DNA of 64,000 bases. It comes from Marinobacterium sedimentorum. Its GTDB lineage: Bacteria; Pseudomonadota; Gammaproteobacteria; Pseudomonadales; Balneatricaceae. The DNA lies in assembly GCF_024267675.1 (NCBI RefSeq), contig NZ_JALDYX010000009.1, forward strand, positions 1 through 64,000, read 5' to 3'. Of this stretch, positions 17,166 to 27,809 are shown piece after piece. The first letter of the stretch is position 1. Every line of letters starts with the position of its first letter. A program made the translations under genes and the position numbers. The notes beneath the pieces are model-generated. The model saw nothing but the letters and a program-made list of their open reading frames with translations. It had not been told where the DNA came from and did not search any database.

Positions 17166-18200
17166 ATGACGACCAGGCAAGGCCAGCCCGGCAGCCGCAG
17201 CAAGGGGCGCGTTACCCTCAATGACGTGGCCCGCATGTCGGGCGTCAGCGCCATGACGGTGTCGCGGGCACTGAACGAGCCGCAGCGGGTCTCCGAACAG
17301 GTGCGCGAACGGGTGGAGCAGGCCGTCGCAGCGCTGGGTTATATCCCTAACCGGGCCGCACGATCCCTGGCCGGTAGCCGCAGCCACACCATTGCTGTGG
17401 TAATTCCGTCGGTGTCCAATGCCGTGTTCAATAACGTCATCCGGGGTATCTATGACATCTGCGCCCCGGCCGGTTATGAAATGCTGATGGGTAATACCTA
17501 TTACTCGGTGCAGCAGGAATCCAGCCTGATTTCCAAGTTTCTCACCCACCATCCCGATGGCATGATAGTCACCGGGCTGGATATGGCCGACAGCACGCGG
17601 CGTCAGCTGGAAGCCGCCGCCATTCCGCTGGTGCAGATCATGGAAGTCGGCACCTCGGCGCCGCTGGACATGAATGTCGGCATCTCCCACAGCGAAGCCG
17701 GCGCTGCCATGGCGCGCTACATGCTCAAGCGCGGTTACCGGCGTATCGGCGTGATCGGCGCCCAGATGGATTATCGCTCCCAGCGCCGCATTCAGGGCTT
17801 TATCGATGTGCTGGTGGAGGCAGGGCTGGCGGATGACAAGCGCTTCATGACGACATCGGAGCCGTCGACGGTACGCCTGGGGGGGCAGCTGCTGGCGGAT
17901 CTGCTGGTCGTCAATCCGGATCTGGATGCCGTTTTCTGCTGTAACGATGACCTGGCCTATGGCGCCATTTACGAATGCCAGCGCCGCCATATCCGCATCC
18001 CGCAGCAGCTGGCGATCGCCGGCTTCAATGACCTGGAGGGGTCGGCCTGTATCAATCCGTCACTGACCTCCATCCAGACACCGCTGTACGATATCGGCAA
18101 AACCGCCGCCCAGATGCTGATGCGCCGTCTTGCCGGTGAAGTCTTGCAGCCGTCGGTGGTGGATCTTGGTTTTCGGCTGCAGGCACGGGACAGTGCCTGA
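17166..18200 (+). CDS. gntR: LacI family regulator, probable gluconate operon repressor
   Basis: A 344-aa LacI-type repressor. The N-terminal HTH reads VTLNDVARMSGVSAMTVSRALNEP with the hinge region NRAARSLAGSRSHTIAVVIPS. The periplasmic-binding-like effector domain follows, including DAVFCCNDDLAYGAIYEC and IAGFNDLEGSACINPSLTSI. It is closest in pattern to GntR of the gluconate systems. ATG at 17166 has AGGAG upstream; an earlier in-frame ATG at 17142 lacks one. It is divergent from gntK and the TRAP genes, with two palindromic operators in the shared gap, so it probably represses both units until a gluconate-type inducer binds. Confidence 0.85.
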   Translation: MTTRQGQPGSRSKGRVTLNDVARMSGVSAMTVSRALNEPQRVSEQVRERVEQAVAALGYIPNRAARSLAGSRSHTIAVVIPSVSNAVFNNVIRGIYDICAPAGYEMLMGNTYYSVQQESSLISKFLTHHPDGMIVTGLDMADSTRRQLEAAAIPLVQIMEVGTSAPLDMNVGISHSEAGAAMARYMLKRGYRRIGVIGAQMDYRSQRRIQGFIDVLVEAGLADDKRFMTTSEPSTVRLGGQLLADLLVVNPDLDAVFCCNDDLAYGAIYECQRRHIRIPQQLAIAGFNDLEGSACINPSLTSIQTPLYDIGKTAAQMLMRRLAGEVLQPSVVDLGFRLQARDSA

Positions 18201-18289
18201 GATTGTATGCAGCTTGAGAAGCCGGGCGTAACGCCCTGCGGTTTCCCGTGTTATAGTGCGCCGGAAATTTTTATACCCGGACAAAAAAC

Positions 18290-18853
18290 ATGACTATTGA
18301 TCAGCAACTTTTGGAGCGCAGCGGCGGAAAATGCGAGCTGTGCGGCAGTGACCAGGCGCTGACGGCCTGCGAAGTTTCCCATGCGCCCAGTGGCGCCGAT
18401 AACCAGGCGGTGCTCTGCGAAACCTGCAGCAGCCAGATTGATGAGCCGCAGGATGTGCACCACTGGCGCTGTCTGGGCGAGAGCATGTGGAGCCAGGTGC
18501 CCGCGGTGCAGGTGCTGGCCTGGCGCCAGCTCAAGCGGCTGTCCGTTGAGCCCTGGGCCCAGGATCTGCTGGACATGCTGTATCTGGATCCCGAGCTTGA
18601 AGCCTGGGCGCAGGCGGCGATCCCCGAAGAGGATGACGACAGTGAGCCGACCCTGGACAGCAACGGCACCCGCCTGCAGGAAGGCGATTCGGTGACGCTG
18701 ATCAAGGATCTGGATGTAAAGGGTGCAGGCTTTACCGCCAAGCGCGGTACCGCGGTGCGGGATATTCGCCTGACGTCCAATCCCAAACACATAGAGGGCA
18801 AGGTCAACGGTGTGCAGATTGTGCTGGTGGCGGCTTACCTGAAGAAAGCCTGA
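18290..18853 (+). CDS. phnA: PhnA/YjdM family zinc-ribbon protein
   Basis: A 187-aa protein with an N-terminal zinc-ribbon (CELCG near 15, CETC near 46) and a C-terminal PhnA domain (GTRLQEGDSVTLIKDLDVKG, then AVRDIRLTSNPKHIEGKVNG). The family was named from the phosphonate locus but has no established enzymatic activity in that pathway. The start follows a weak, A-rich leader. The last 25 codons are repeated in tandem just downstream (18859-18936), pointing to an unequal recombination with a second copy. It stands alone between the LacI gene and a convergent DNA glycosylase gene. Confidence 0.88.
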   Translation: MTIDQQLLERSGGKCELCGSDQALTACEVSHAPSGADNQAVLCETCSSQIDEPQDVHHWRCLGESMWSQVPAVQVLAWRQLKRLSVEPWAQDLLDMLYLDPELEAWAQAAIPEEDDDSEPTLDSNGTRLQEGDSVTLIKDLDVKGAGFTAKRGTAVRDIRLTSNPKHIEGKVNGVQIVLVAAYLKKA

Positions 18854-18858
18854 CGGCC

Positions 18859-18936
18859 AATCAACCCAGGCATATTGCAGGCAAGGTCAACGGTGTGCAG
18901 ATGGTGCTGGTGGCGGCCTATCTCAAGAAAGCCTGA
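18859..18936 (+). pseudogene. Duplicated 3' tail of the phnA-like gene
   Basis: Twenty-five codons and a stop repeat the preceding gene's end with a few substitutions (NQPRHIAGKVNGVQMVLVAA versus NPKHIEGKVNGVQIVLVAA, both ending YLKKA). No start or upstream domain remains. It looks like the scar of a collapsed tandem duplication. Confidence 0.8.
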
Positions 18937-18940
18937 CCTG

Positions 18941-19444
18941 TCACTTTAGAATCACCCGCCAGTGTTCAAGCTTCTGCTCCAGGCGCAGTCCGGCGTTGGC
19001 CGGGCTCGTCGAGGGCAGGCGGTTCATCCTGAGAGTAGCGGGCAGCGGGGTGCCGCCACGGATCACGTGGCGCTTGAACAGGGTCTCGGCGGTGCCGCCG
19101 TTGAAGAATACGGCCCGTACCTGCGGGTGTTCCCGAAAGAACGTTGCGAAATCATTGGCCTCGACGCTGTCGCCCGCGATGTTCTGGTCCAGGCTTCCGG
19201 GGCGGTGGCAGCGGTGCACCACGTCCCAGAGGGCAATGCCTGCCCGTTTCAAATGGTCCAGGCGTTCGGCGTAGGGTAGGGCCGGGGCGAAATCCAGCAG
19301 CTGAGCCATGATCGGCCAGAAGCTGTTGCGCGGGTGCGCGTAATATTGCACCTCCTGCAGTGATTTCACACCGGGGATCGAGCCCAGGATCAGGATCCGG
19401 GCGTCGGGTGCGGCGACGCAGTCGAAGCTTTGGATGTGGCTCAT
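18941..19444 (-). CDS. Hypoxanthine/uracil-mismatch DNA glycosylase-like protein
   Basis: A 167-aa member of the uracil-DNA-glycosylase superfamily, closest to the DNA-deoxyinosine (hypoxanthine) glycosylase branch. The N-terminal ILILGSIPGVKSL and YYAHPRNSFWPIM motifs are typical of that branch. ALWDVVHRCHRPGSLDQNI and VRAVFFNGGTAETLFKRH follow, with LPSTSPANAG near 150 as the late DNA-contact motif. It would excise deaminated bases to start base-excision repair. ATG at 19444 follows AGGAG. It is convergent with phnA, whose duplicated tail ends 4 bp away. Confidence 0.82.
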   Translation of the reverse strand: MSHIQSFDCVAAPDARILILGSIPGVKSLQEVQYYAHPRNSFWPIMAQLLDFAPALPYAERLDHLKRAGIALWDVVHRCHRPGSLDQNIAGDSVEANDFATFFREHPQVRAVFFNGGTAETLFKRHVIRGGTPLPATLRMNRLPSTSPANAGLRLEQKLEHWRVILK

Positions 19445-19519
19445 GGCGGCTGCTCCTGGAGCGCTGTCAGGGTGGTGAGGCCGGTGGGATCGGGAAAGGT
19501 CGTCAGGGGGGAGAGGCGC

Positions 19520-19634
19520 GTGACGGGTGCTCCCTGAGAGCGCAGGAGCGCTGCACCCAAAGGGTACGTCCCCGGTGCGAACGGGATGGGCACGGTGCCA
19601 AATCGTTCGCTGCGGGGCGCAGCTCCTACGTCCA
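19520..19634. repeat. REP-like inverted GC-rich repeat
   Basis: GAGCGCAGGAGCGCTGC near 19530 and an inverted partner containing GCAGCTCCTACG near 19620 flank a GC-rich spacer. The GTAGGAGCTGCG-type core on the minus strand looks like the REP cores common in pseudomonad-like genomes. No reading frame is evident in the 240-bp gap. Confidence 0.45.
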
Positions 19635-19668
19635 GGTTACCTCCCCGGAGTATTCCGGGGAGGTAACC
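19635..19668. terminator. Hairpin downstream of gatB
   Basis: A 15-bp perfect stem (19635-19649 with 19654-19668) closes a GTAT loop 17 bp beyond the gatB stop. No T-run follows, but its stability and position fit a transcript end for gatCAB. Confidence 0.65.
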
Positions 19669-19684
19669 CCTTAGGCTTCACGCC

Positions 19685-21139
19685 TCAGTCGCAGAGCGCG
19701 TCGAGTTTCTGCTTCAGAATGCCGGTCACGGCGCCGGGATTGGCCTTGCCGCCGCTGGCTTTCATCACCTGGCCCATAAAGAAGCCCAGCATCTTGCCGC
19801 GCTTGTCGGGCTCGGCTGCCTTGTACTGTTCCACCTGCTTGTCGCTGCTGGCGATCACCTGATCGACGATGCCTTCGATGGCACCGCTGTCGGTCACCTG
19901 TTTCAGGCCCTTGGCCTCGATGATTTCGTCGGCCGTGCCGCCATCAAGCCACATGGCTTCGAACACCTTCTTGGCGATATTGCCGGAGATGGTATCGTCC
20001 TTGATGCGCTCCAGCAGGCCACCGAGCTGTTCGGCACTGACCGGCGACGCCTTGATATCGGTGTCGTGCTGGTTCAGGAGCCGGGCCAGCTCGCCCATGA
20101 CCCAGTTGGCGGCCAGCTTGCCGTCACCGCAGCGCCTGGCGACCTGATCAAAGTAGGCGGCCTGGACATTGTTGGACGACAGTACGCTGGCGTCGTAGTC
20201 CGACAGGCCGTACTGTTCGATGAAGGTGGCTTTCCACTGTGCCGGCAGAATCGGCAGGGAGGCGCGCACGGCTTCGATATAGGCATCGTCGATAACGATG
20301 GGCAGCAGATCCGGGCAGGGGAAGTAGCGGTAGTCGTTGGCTTCTTCCTTGCTGCGCATGGCGCGGGCCACCTTGGTGTCGCCGTTGTACAGGCGGGTTT
20401 CCTGGCGGATTTCGCCGCCGCCTTCAATCACTTCGATCTGACGTTCGACTTCGAGCTCAATGGCTTCTTCCATAAAGCGGAAGGAGTTGAGGTTCTTGGT
20501 CTCGGTGCGGGTGCCCAGCGTCTCGGTGCCTTTGGGGCGTACCGATACGTTGACGTCGAAGCGCAGCGAGCCTTCGGCCATGTTGCCGTCGCAGATGCCC
20601 AGGGAGGTCACCAGCGAGTGCAGCTTGCGGGCAAAGGCCACGGCTTGCTCGGCAGTGCGCATGTCCGGCTCGGTGACGATTTCGATCAGGGGCGTGCCGG
20701 CACGGTTCAGGTCGATGCCGGTCATGCCGTGGAAGTCTTCATGCAGCGACTTGCCGGCGTCTTCTTCCAGGTGCGCATGGTGAATGCGTACCCGCTGGGT
20801 GCGGCCATCGGCCAGTTCGATATCCACATGGCCGCGGCCCACGACGGGTTCCGCCAGCTGGGTGGTCTGGTAGCCCTTGGGCAGGTCGGGATAGAAATAG
20901 TTCTTGCGCTCGAACACCGAGCGTTTGCCGATCTCGGCGTCGATGGCCAGGCCGAACATCACCGCCATGCGCAGGGCATTTTCATTGAAGACAGGCAGTG
21001 TCCCCGGCAGCGCCAGGTCGACGGCGCTGGCCTGGGTGTTGGGCTCGGCACCGAAGGCGGTACTGGAGCCGGAAAAGATTTTGGTCTTGGTGGCGAGCTG
21101 AACGTGAATTTCCAGCCCGATTACTGTTTCCCATTCCAT
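19685..21139 (-). CDS. gatB: Asp/Glu-tRNA(Asn/Gln) amidotransferase subunit B
   Basis: A 484-aa kinase-like subunit of the GatCAB complex, which phosphorylates the side chain of misacylated Glu-tRNA(Gln) or Asp-tRNA(Asn) before amidation. The start [21 protein letters not shown] and the block [18 protein letters not shown] are nearly universal in Gat[29 protein letters not shown] and the C-terminal YqeY-like domain ([15 protein letters not shown]) complete the family architecture. It lies 6 bp after gatA. A stable hairpin follows. Confidence 0.97.
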   Translation of the reverse strand: MEWETVIGLEIHVQLATKTKIFSGSSTAFGAEPNTQASAVDLALPGTLPVFNENALRMAVMFGLAIDAEIGKRSVFERKNYFYPDLPKGYQTTQLAEPVVGRGHVDIELADGRTQRVRIHHAHLEEDAGKSLHEDFHGMTGIDLNRAGTPLIEIVTEPDMRTAEQAVAFARKLHSLVTSLGICDGNMAEGSLRFDVNVSVRPKGTETLGTRTETKNLNSFRFMEEAIELEVERQIEVIEGGGEIRQETRLYNGDTKVARAMRSKEEANDYRYFPCPDLLPIVIDDAYIEAVRASLPILPAQWKATFIEQYGLSDYDASVLSSNNVQAAYFDQVARRCGDGKLAANWVMGELARLLNQHDTDIKASPVSAEQLGGLLERIKDDTISGNIAKKVFEAMWLDGGTADEIIEAKGLKQVTDSGAIEGIVDQVIASSDKQVEQYKAAEPDKRGKMLGFFMGQVMKASGGKANPGAVTGILKQKLDALCD

Positions 21140-21145
21140 CGTGCT

Positions 21146-22603
<1,458 letters not shown>

Positions 22604-22643
22604 GGGGTTGGGTATCCTTCACAAATTCGGAACGTGGCGGTAT

Positions 22644-22931
22644 TTACTCGATAACCCTGGGGACCAGGAACAGGCCGTTCTCCACCGCCGGCGCCACGCT
22701 TTGCAGCTGCTCGCGCTGGTTGGTTTCGCTGACAACGTCGGCGCGCAGGCGCTGCACGGCATCCAGCGGGTGGGCCATGGGCTCCACATCGGTGGTGTCA
22801 GTGGCCTGCAGCTGATCGACCAGCGCAAGGATATCGGACAGCGTCTGGGTGTAGCCCGGGACTTCATCTTCACGGATTTGCAGCCGCGCCAGGTGGGCGA
22901 TTTTTTCCACGTCGGAACGCTCTAGAGCCAT
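22644..22931 (-). CDS. gatC: Asp/Glu-tRNA(Asn/Gln) amidotransferase subunit C
   Basis: The 95-aa small subunit that wraps round GatA and joins it to Gat[20 protein letters not shown] at the N-terminus and [16 protein letters not shown] in the C-terminal half are the family landmarks. It is first in the gatCAB operon and divergent from mreB across 165 bp, an AT-rich gap that must hold both promoters. Confidence 0.95.
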   Translation of the reverse strand: MALERSDVEKIAHLARLQIREDEVPGYTQTLSDILALVDQLQATDTTDVEPMAHPLDAVQRLRADVVSETNQREQLQSVAPAVENGLFLVPRVIE

Positions 22932-23021
22932 GTTGCAATTCTCAATGATTTTTTTAAGGTTTTCGGCACTCGGCGGTGCTTGGGAAGACGGCTAAGTTAA
23001 CATATTTGTTCCTTGCTCTAA

Positions 23022-24134
<1,113 letters not shown>

Positions 24135-24202
24135 TGGTTTGATGCTCTGCTCAGTCTTTTCAACCCGGCCGGGACGCTGCGGCAGCCGCCGAGAGGTGTC
24201 CC

Positions 24203-25063
24203 ATTAAGCTGATCTTCAGGGGCGGGTCGCCCCGTGCCCTCTTTGTTGTGCTGGTGCTGATGGCCTTGCTGCTCATCATCGCCGACCTCAACTGGTCAAA
24301 AATGCGCGATACGCGTGGCTATCTGTCTCTGCTTATCACGCCCCTGCAATGGCTGGTCGACGTGCCCGGACGGGTGGCGGACGATCTGTCCGGCGTGCTG
24401 GTGGATCGCACCACCCTGCTGAAGGAAAACGAGCGCCTCAAGTCAGAGGCCTTGCTGCTGGAGCGCAAGGTGCAGCAGATCGCGGCCCTGACGGCCGAGA
24501 ATCTGCGCCTGCGTGAACTGCTCGATGGCAAGGAAAGAGTCAAGGACGAGGTCATGCTGGCCGAGCTGATCGGCGTCAACCCCGACCCCTTCCTGCATCA
24601 GGTCATCATCAACCGGGGTGTCGAAGATCGTGCCTACATTGGGCAGGCCGTACTGGATGCCGGTGGCGTGATCGGTCAGGTGGTCGAAGCCAGTCACTAT
24701 ACCAGCCGCGTCATGATGATTACCGATGCCCGCCATGCCATTCCGGTGGAAATCAATCGCAACGGCCTGCGCGCCATTGCGCTGGGCAAGGGTGTCTACG
24801 ATGAGATCGAACTTGAGCATGTGCCCGATACCGCCGATGTGCGCGAGGGCGATCTGCTGATCAGTTCGGGCCTGGGTGGGCGTTTCCCGCGGGGGTATCC
24901 GGTTGCGGTAGTGACAGGCGTTATTCGCGATCCGGGTCGACCCTTCTCGCTGGTAACGGCAAAGCCCACGGCGCGCCTGGACAAGAGCAGGCACCTGTTG
25001 CTGGTGCGCGGGCCCAGAGAGGTTCCACAGGAACCCCCGGCGGCCGGGGTGATTGATGAGTGA
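24203..25063 (+). CDS. mreC: Rod-shape protein MreC (probable ATT start)
   Basis: A bitopic membrane protein linking MreB to the periplasmic elongation complex, 286 aa from ATT at 24203. The N-terminus then reads (M)KLIFRGGSPRALFVVLVLM, matching the family's short cytoplasmic FxRGPS-type leader before the membrane helix. A coiled coil (TTLLKENERLKSEALLLERK, about 70-105) and the beta-barrel domain follow. No ATG, GTG or TTG lies in frame between the upstream stop (24140-24142) and GTG at 24248; that GTG has no ribosome site and would remove the conserved leader. GAGG six bases before ATT supports the rarer start. The stop overlaps mreD. Confidence 0.88.
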   Translation: MKLIFRGGSPRALFVVLVLMALLLIIADLNWSKMRDTRGYLSLLITPLQWLVDVPGRVADDLSGVLVDRTTLLKENERLKSEALLLERKVQQIAALTAENLRLRELLDGKERVKDEVMLAELIGVNPDPFLHQVIINRGVEDRAYIGQAVLDAGGVIGQVVEASHYTSRVMMITDARHAIPVEINRNGLRAIALGKGVYDEIELEHVPDTADVREGDLLISSGLGGRFPRGYPVAVVTGVIRDPGRPFSLVTAKPTARLDKSRHLLLVRGPREVPQEPPAAGVIDE

Positions 25064-25544
25064 GGTGCGTCCTGGCGGTTTTCTGATTATCGTCGGAACC
25101 TTCCTCGTGGGGCTGACCCTGAGTCAGCTGCCGTTGCCGGTGCAGTTCGAGTGGGTGCGCCCGGAGTGGGTGCCCATGATCCTGATCTACTGGGTACTGG
25201 CATTGCCGCATCGGGTGAGCATAGGCACCGCCTGGATGCTTGGCCTGACGCTGGATCTGCTCAAGGGCAGCGCCCTGGGGCTCAATGCCCTGGCGCTGAC
25301 CCTGATCGCCTTTCTGACCCTGCTGATTCACCAGCGCCTGCGCATGTTTCCATTATGGAAGCAGGCCATGATGGTGCTGGTGCTGGTGGGTATCAACCAA
25401 CTGACCTTTCACTGGATGCAATCCATTGCCGGCAACACCCGGGACAGCCTGATGTTCATGCTGCCGTCCCTGGTGAGTGCGGCGCTCTGGCCCTGCGTCT
25501 TTGTACTGCTGCGTAGCATTCGGCGTACCTTCCGGGTAACCTGA
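25056..25544 (+). CDS. mreD: Rod-shape protein MreD
   Basis: A 162-aa inner-membrane protein of the elongasome with about five hydrophobic segments (IIVGTFLVGLTLSQL, MILIYWVLALPHRV, LGLTLDLLKGSALGLNALAL and two more). WMLGLTLDLLKG with its embedded Asp is a common MreD landmark. The ATG at 25056 overlaps mreC by 8 bases, with GGGG just upstream, so the two are translationally coupled. Confidence 0.93.
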   Translation: MSEVRPGGFLIIVGTFLVGLTLSQLPLPVQFEWVRPEWVPMILIYWVLALPHRVSIGTAWMLGLTLDLLKGSALGLNALALTLIAFLTLLIHQRLRMFPLWKQAMMVLVLVGINQLTFHWMQSIAGNTRDSLMFMLPSLVSAALWPCVFVLLRSIRRTFRVT

Positions 25545-25609
25545 CGGCAGGCTCGTCCGGGCGCTTCAATCCTGCCTGGCGGCGCCACTCAAGGGAATTC
25601 AATAGCACC

Positions 25610-26194
25610 ATGACAAGCCTGATTCTGGCCTCCGCATCGCCGCGGCGCAGCGAGCTGCTGACACAGATCGGCGTCGCCTTTGAGGTCTGTGCGCCCCATC
25701 TGCCCGAGCAGCTATTGCCGGGGGAAGCGCCGCAAAGCTATGTGCGCCGGCTGGCACTTGAAAAGGCGCAGGCCGGTTTTGAGCAGGGTGGCGCCCGGTG
25801 CCCGGCGCTGGGATCCGATACTGCAGTGGTCTGCGGCGATGAGATACTGGGCAAGCCCGGCGATGAAGAGGATGCGGTGCGCATGCTGCTGTTGCTGTCG
25901 GGCCGGCGCCACCAGGTCATGACCGGTGTTGCGCTGGTGGATGAGCACCGGGCCGAGGCGCGGGTTGTGACCACCGAAGTGGAGTTTCGGGTGCTGGACG
26001 AGGCGCAGTGTAGGCGTTACTGGGCCAGTGGCGAGCCGCTGGACAAGGCGGGTGCCTATGCCATTCAGGGGCTGGGCGCTGTTTTCGTGACGGCCATCAA
26101 CGGCAGTTATTCGTCGGTGGTGGGTTTGCCGCTGGCGGAAACCGCACAGTTGCTGACGCAGTTTGGCGTGCCGCTCTGGTACAGTGCTGAATAA
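25610..26194 (+). CDS. maf: Nucleoside triphosphate pyrophosphatase Maf/YhdE
   Basis: A 194-aa Maf-fold enzyme that hydrolyses dTTP, UTP or modified pyrimidine triphosphates, linked to cell-division arrest and nucleotide house-cleaning. The N-terminal LILASASPRRSELLTQIG is the substrate-binding signature. GSDTAVV near 63 carries the catalytic Asp. KAGAYAIQGLGAVFVTAINGSYSSVVGLPL is the late motif. It lies between mreD and rng, as in other gammaproteobacteria. Confidence 0.95.
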   Translation: MTSLILASASPRRSELLTQIGVAFEVCAPHLPEQLLPGEAPQSYVRRLALEKAQAGFEQGGARCPALGSDTAVVCGDEILGKPGDEEDAVRMLLLLSGRRHQVMTGVALVDEHRAEARVVTTEVEFRVLDEAQCRRYWASGEPLDKAGAYAIQGLGAVFVTAINGSYSSVVGLPLAETAQLLTQFGVPLWYSAE

Positions 26195-26327
26195 TACAGA
26201 ATATGCTTGCGCAGGTGAGGCTAGCTGTGCGCGACAAGGGTCATGGGGCCCGACCGGGCGGTAAACGGATCTGGAGATCGGTTTCACGGTCAGCTTAACT
26301 GAGAGTCGAAGGAGCAGGCGGTAAGCG

Positions 26328-27797
26328 ATGGGCGAAGAAATTCTGATCAACTTTACGCCAATGGAGACCCGCGTAGCGGTGATCGAGAACGGTGTCCCGC
26401 AGGAAATCTACATTGAGCGGGCCAAGCGTCGCGGTCTTGTGGGTAACATCTATAACGGCAAGGTGGTACGCGTGCTGCCAGGCATGCAGGCGGCCTTTGT
26501 CGATATCGGACTTGAGCGTGCGGCCTTTATTCATGTCGAGGAAGTACTGGGCCAATCCGCCACGGCGGAGGAACGCAGCAATACCTCCATCGCCCAGGTA
26601 CTGCGTGAGGGGCAGGGGCTGCTGGTGCAGGTGACCAAGGACCCGATCGGCACCAAGGGAGCGCGCCTGACGACCCATCTGTCCATTCCGTCCCGTTACC
26701 TGGTGTATATGCCGGGCAATGAGCACATAGGCGTGTCTCAGCGTATCGAGGACAATGAAGAGCGCGATCGTCTGCGCAGCCTGATTGAGTCGCTGGCCGA
26801 AGAGGCCGGTGAGGAAAGTCGTGGCGGCTTCATTTTGCGTACAGTGGCCGAGGGGGCCAACGAAACCGAGCTGCGCGCCGACCTGCTGTTCCTGTATCGC
26901 TTGTGGAAGGCCATACAGAGCAAGATCGAGGGGGCCGGCCTGCCGGAAATCGTCTACGAAGACCTGCCGCTGAACATGCGTGCGCTGCGGGACATGGCCC
27001 ACGCCGGTGTCGAGCGCATTCGGATTGATTCGCGCGAAACCTACCAGAAGGCGCAGGAATTCGTGCAGGCGCTGGTGCCGGAAATCCGGGATAAGCTGGA
27101 GTACTATCCCGGTGAGCGGCCGATCTTCGACCTGTTCAATGTGGAAGAGGAAATCAAGCGGGGTCTGGGTCGCAAGGTCGAGCTCAAGTCCGGTGGTTAT
27201 CTGATTTTTGATCAGACCGAAGCCATGACCACGGTGGATATCAACACCGGTGCCTTTGTCGGCCACCGCAATCTGGAAGAGACCATCTTCAAGACCAACC
27301 TGGAGGCGGCTACCGCCATCGGGCGTCAGCTGCGGCTGCGTAATCTGGGCGGCATCATCATTATCGACTTTATCGATATGGAAGATTCCGATCATCAGCG
27401 CCAGGTGCTGCGTACGCTGGAGCGGGTGCTGGAAAAGGACCACGCCAAGTGCAAGGTCACCGGCGTCTCGGAGCTGGGTCTGGTGGAAATGACCCGCAAG
27501 CGCACACGGGAGAGTCTCGAACAGGTGCTGTGTGATGCCTGCTCCCAGTGTCAGGGACGCGGCATGATAAAAACGCCGGAAACCGTCTGCTACGACATTT
27601 TCCGTGAAATCCTGCGCCAGCACCGTGCCTATGATACCGACTCCTATCTGGTACTCGGGGCCCAGTCGGTGGTGGATTATCTGCTGGACGATGCATCCGA
27701 GCATCTGGCGGAGCTTGAAGCCTTTATCGGCAAAACCATTCGTTTTCAGGTCGAAACGCTCTACAGTCCAGAGCAGTTCGATGTCGTGCTGCGCTAA
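26328..27797 (+). CDS. rng: Ribonuclease G
   Basis: A 489-aa RNase E/G family endonuclease that matures the 5' end of 16S rRNA and takes part in mRNA decay. GEEILINFTPMETRVAVIEN is the RNase G start. An S1 RNA-binding region follows (GNIYNGKVVRVLPGMQAAFVDIG, then LERAAFIHVEE), and the DNase-I-like catalytic core has TTVDINTGAFVG and IIIDFIDMED with the metal-binding Asp residues. The zinc-link CDACSQCQGRG near 405 is present. There is no RNase E-type C-terminal scaffold. GAAGGAG precedes the ATG. It runs into yhdP 12 bp later. Confidence 0.97.
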   Translation: MGEEILINFTPMETRVAVIENGVPQEIYIERAKRRGLVGNIYNGKVVRVLPGMQAAFVDIGLERAAFIHVEEVLGQSATAEERSNTSIAQVLREGQGLLVQVTKDPIGTKGARLTTHLSIPSRYLVYMPGNEHIGVSQRIEDNEERDRLRSLIESLAEEAGEESRGGFILRTVAEGANETELRADLLFLYRLWKAIQSKIEGAGLPEIVYEDLPLNMRALRDMAHAGVERIRIDSRETYQKAQEFVQALVPEIRDKLEYYPGERPIFDLFNVEEEIKRGLGRKVELKSGGYLIFDQTEAMTTVDINTGAFVGHRNLEETIFKTNLEAATAIGRQLRLRNLGGIIIIDFIDMEDSDHQRQVLRTLERVLEKDHAKCKVTGVSELGLVEMTRKRTRESLEQVLCDACSQCQGRGMIKTPETVCYDIFREILRQHRAYDTDSYLVLGAQSVVDYLLDDASEHLAELEAFIGKTIRFQVETLYSPEQFDVVLR

Positions 27798-27809
27798 GCG
27801 GAGCGCGGC

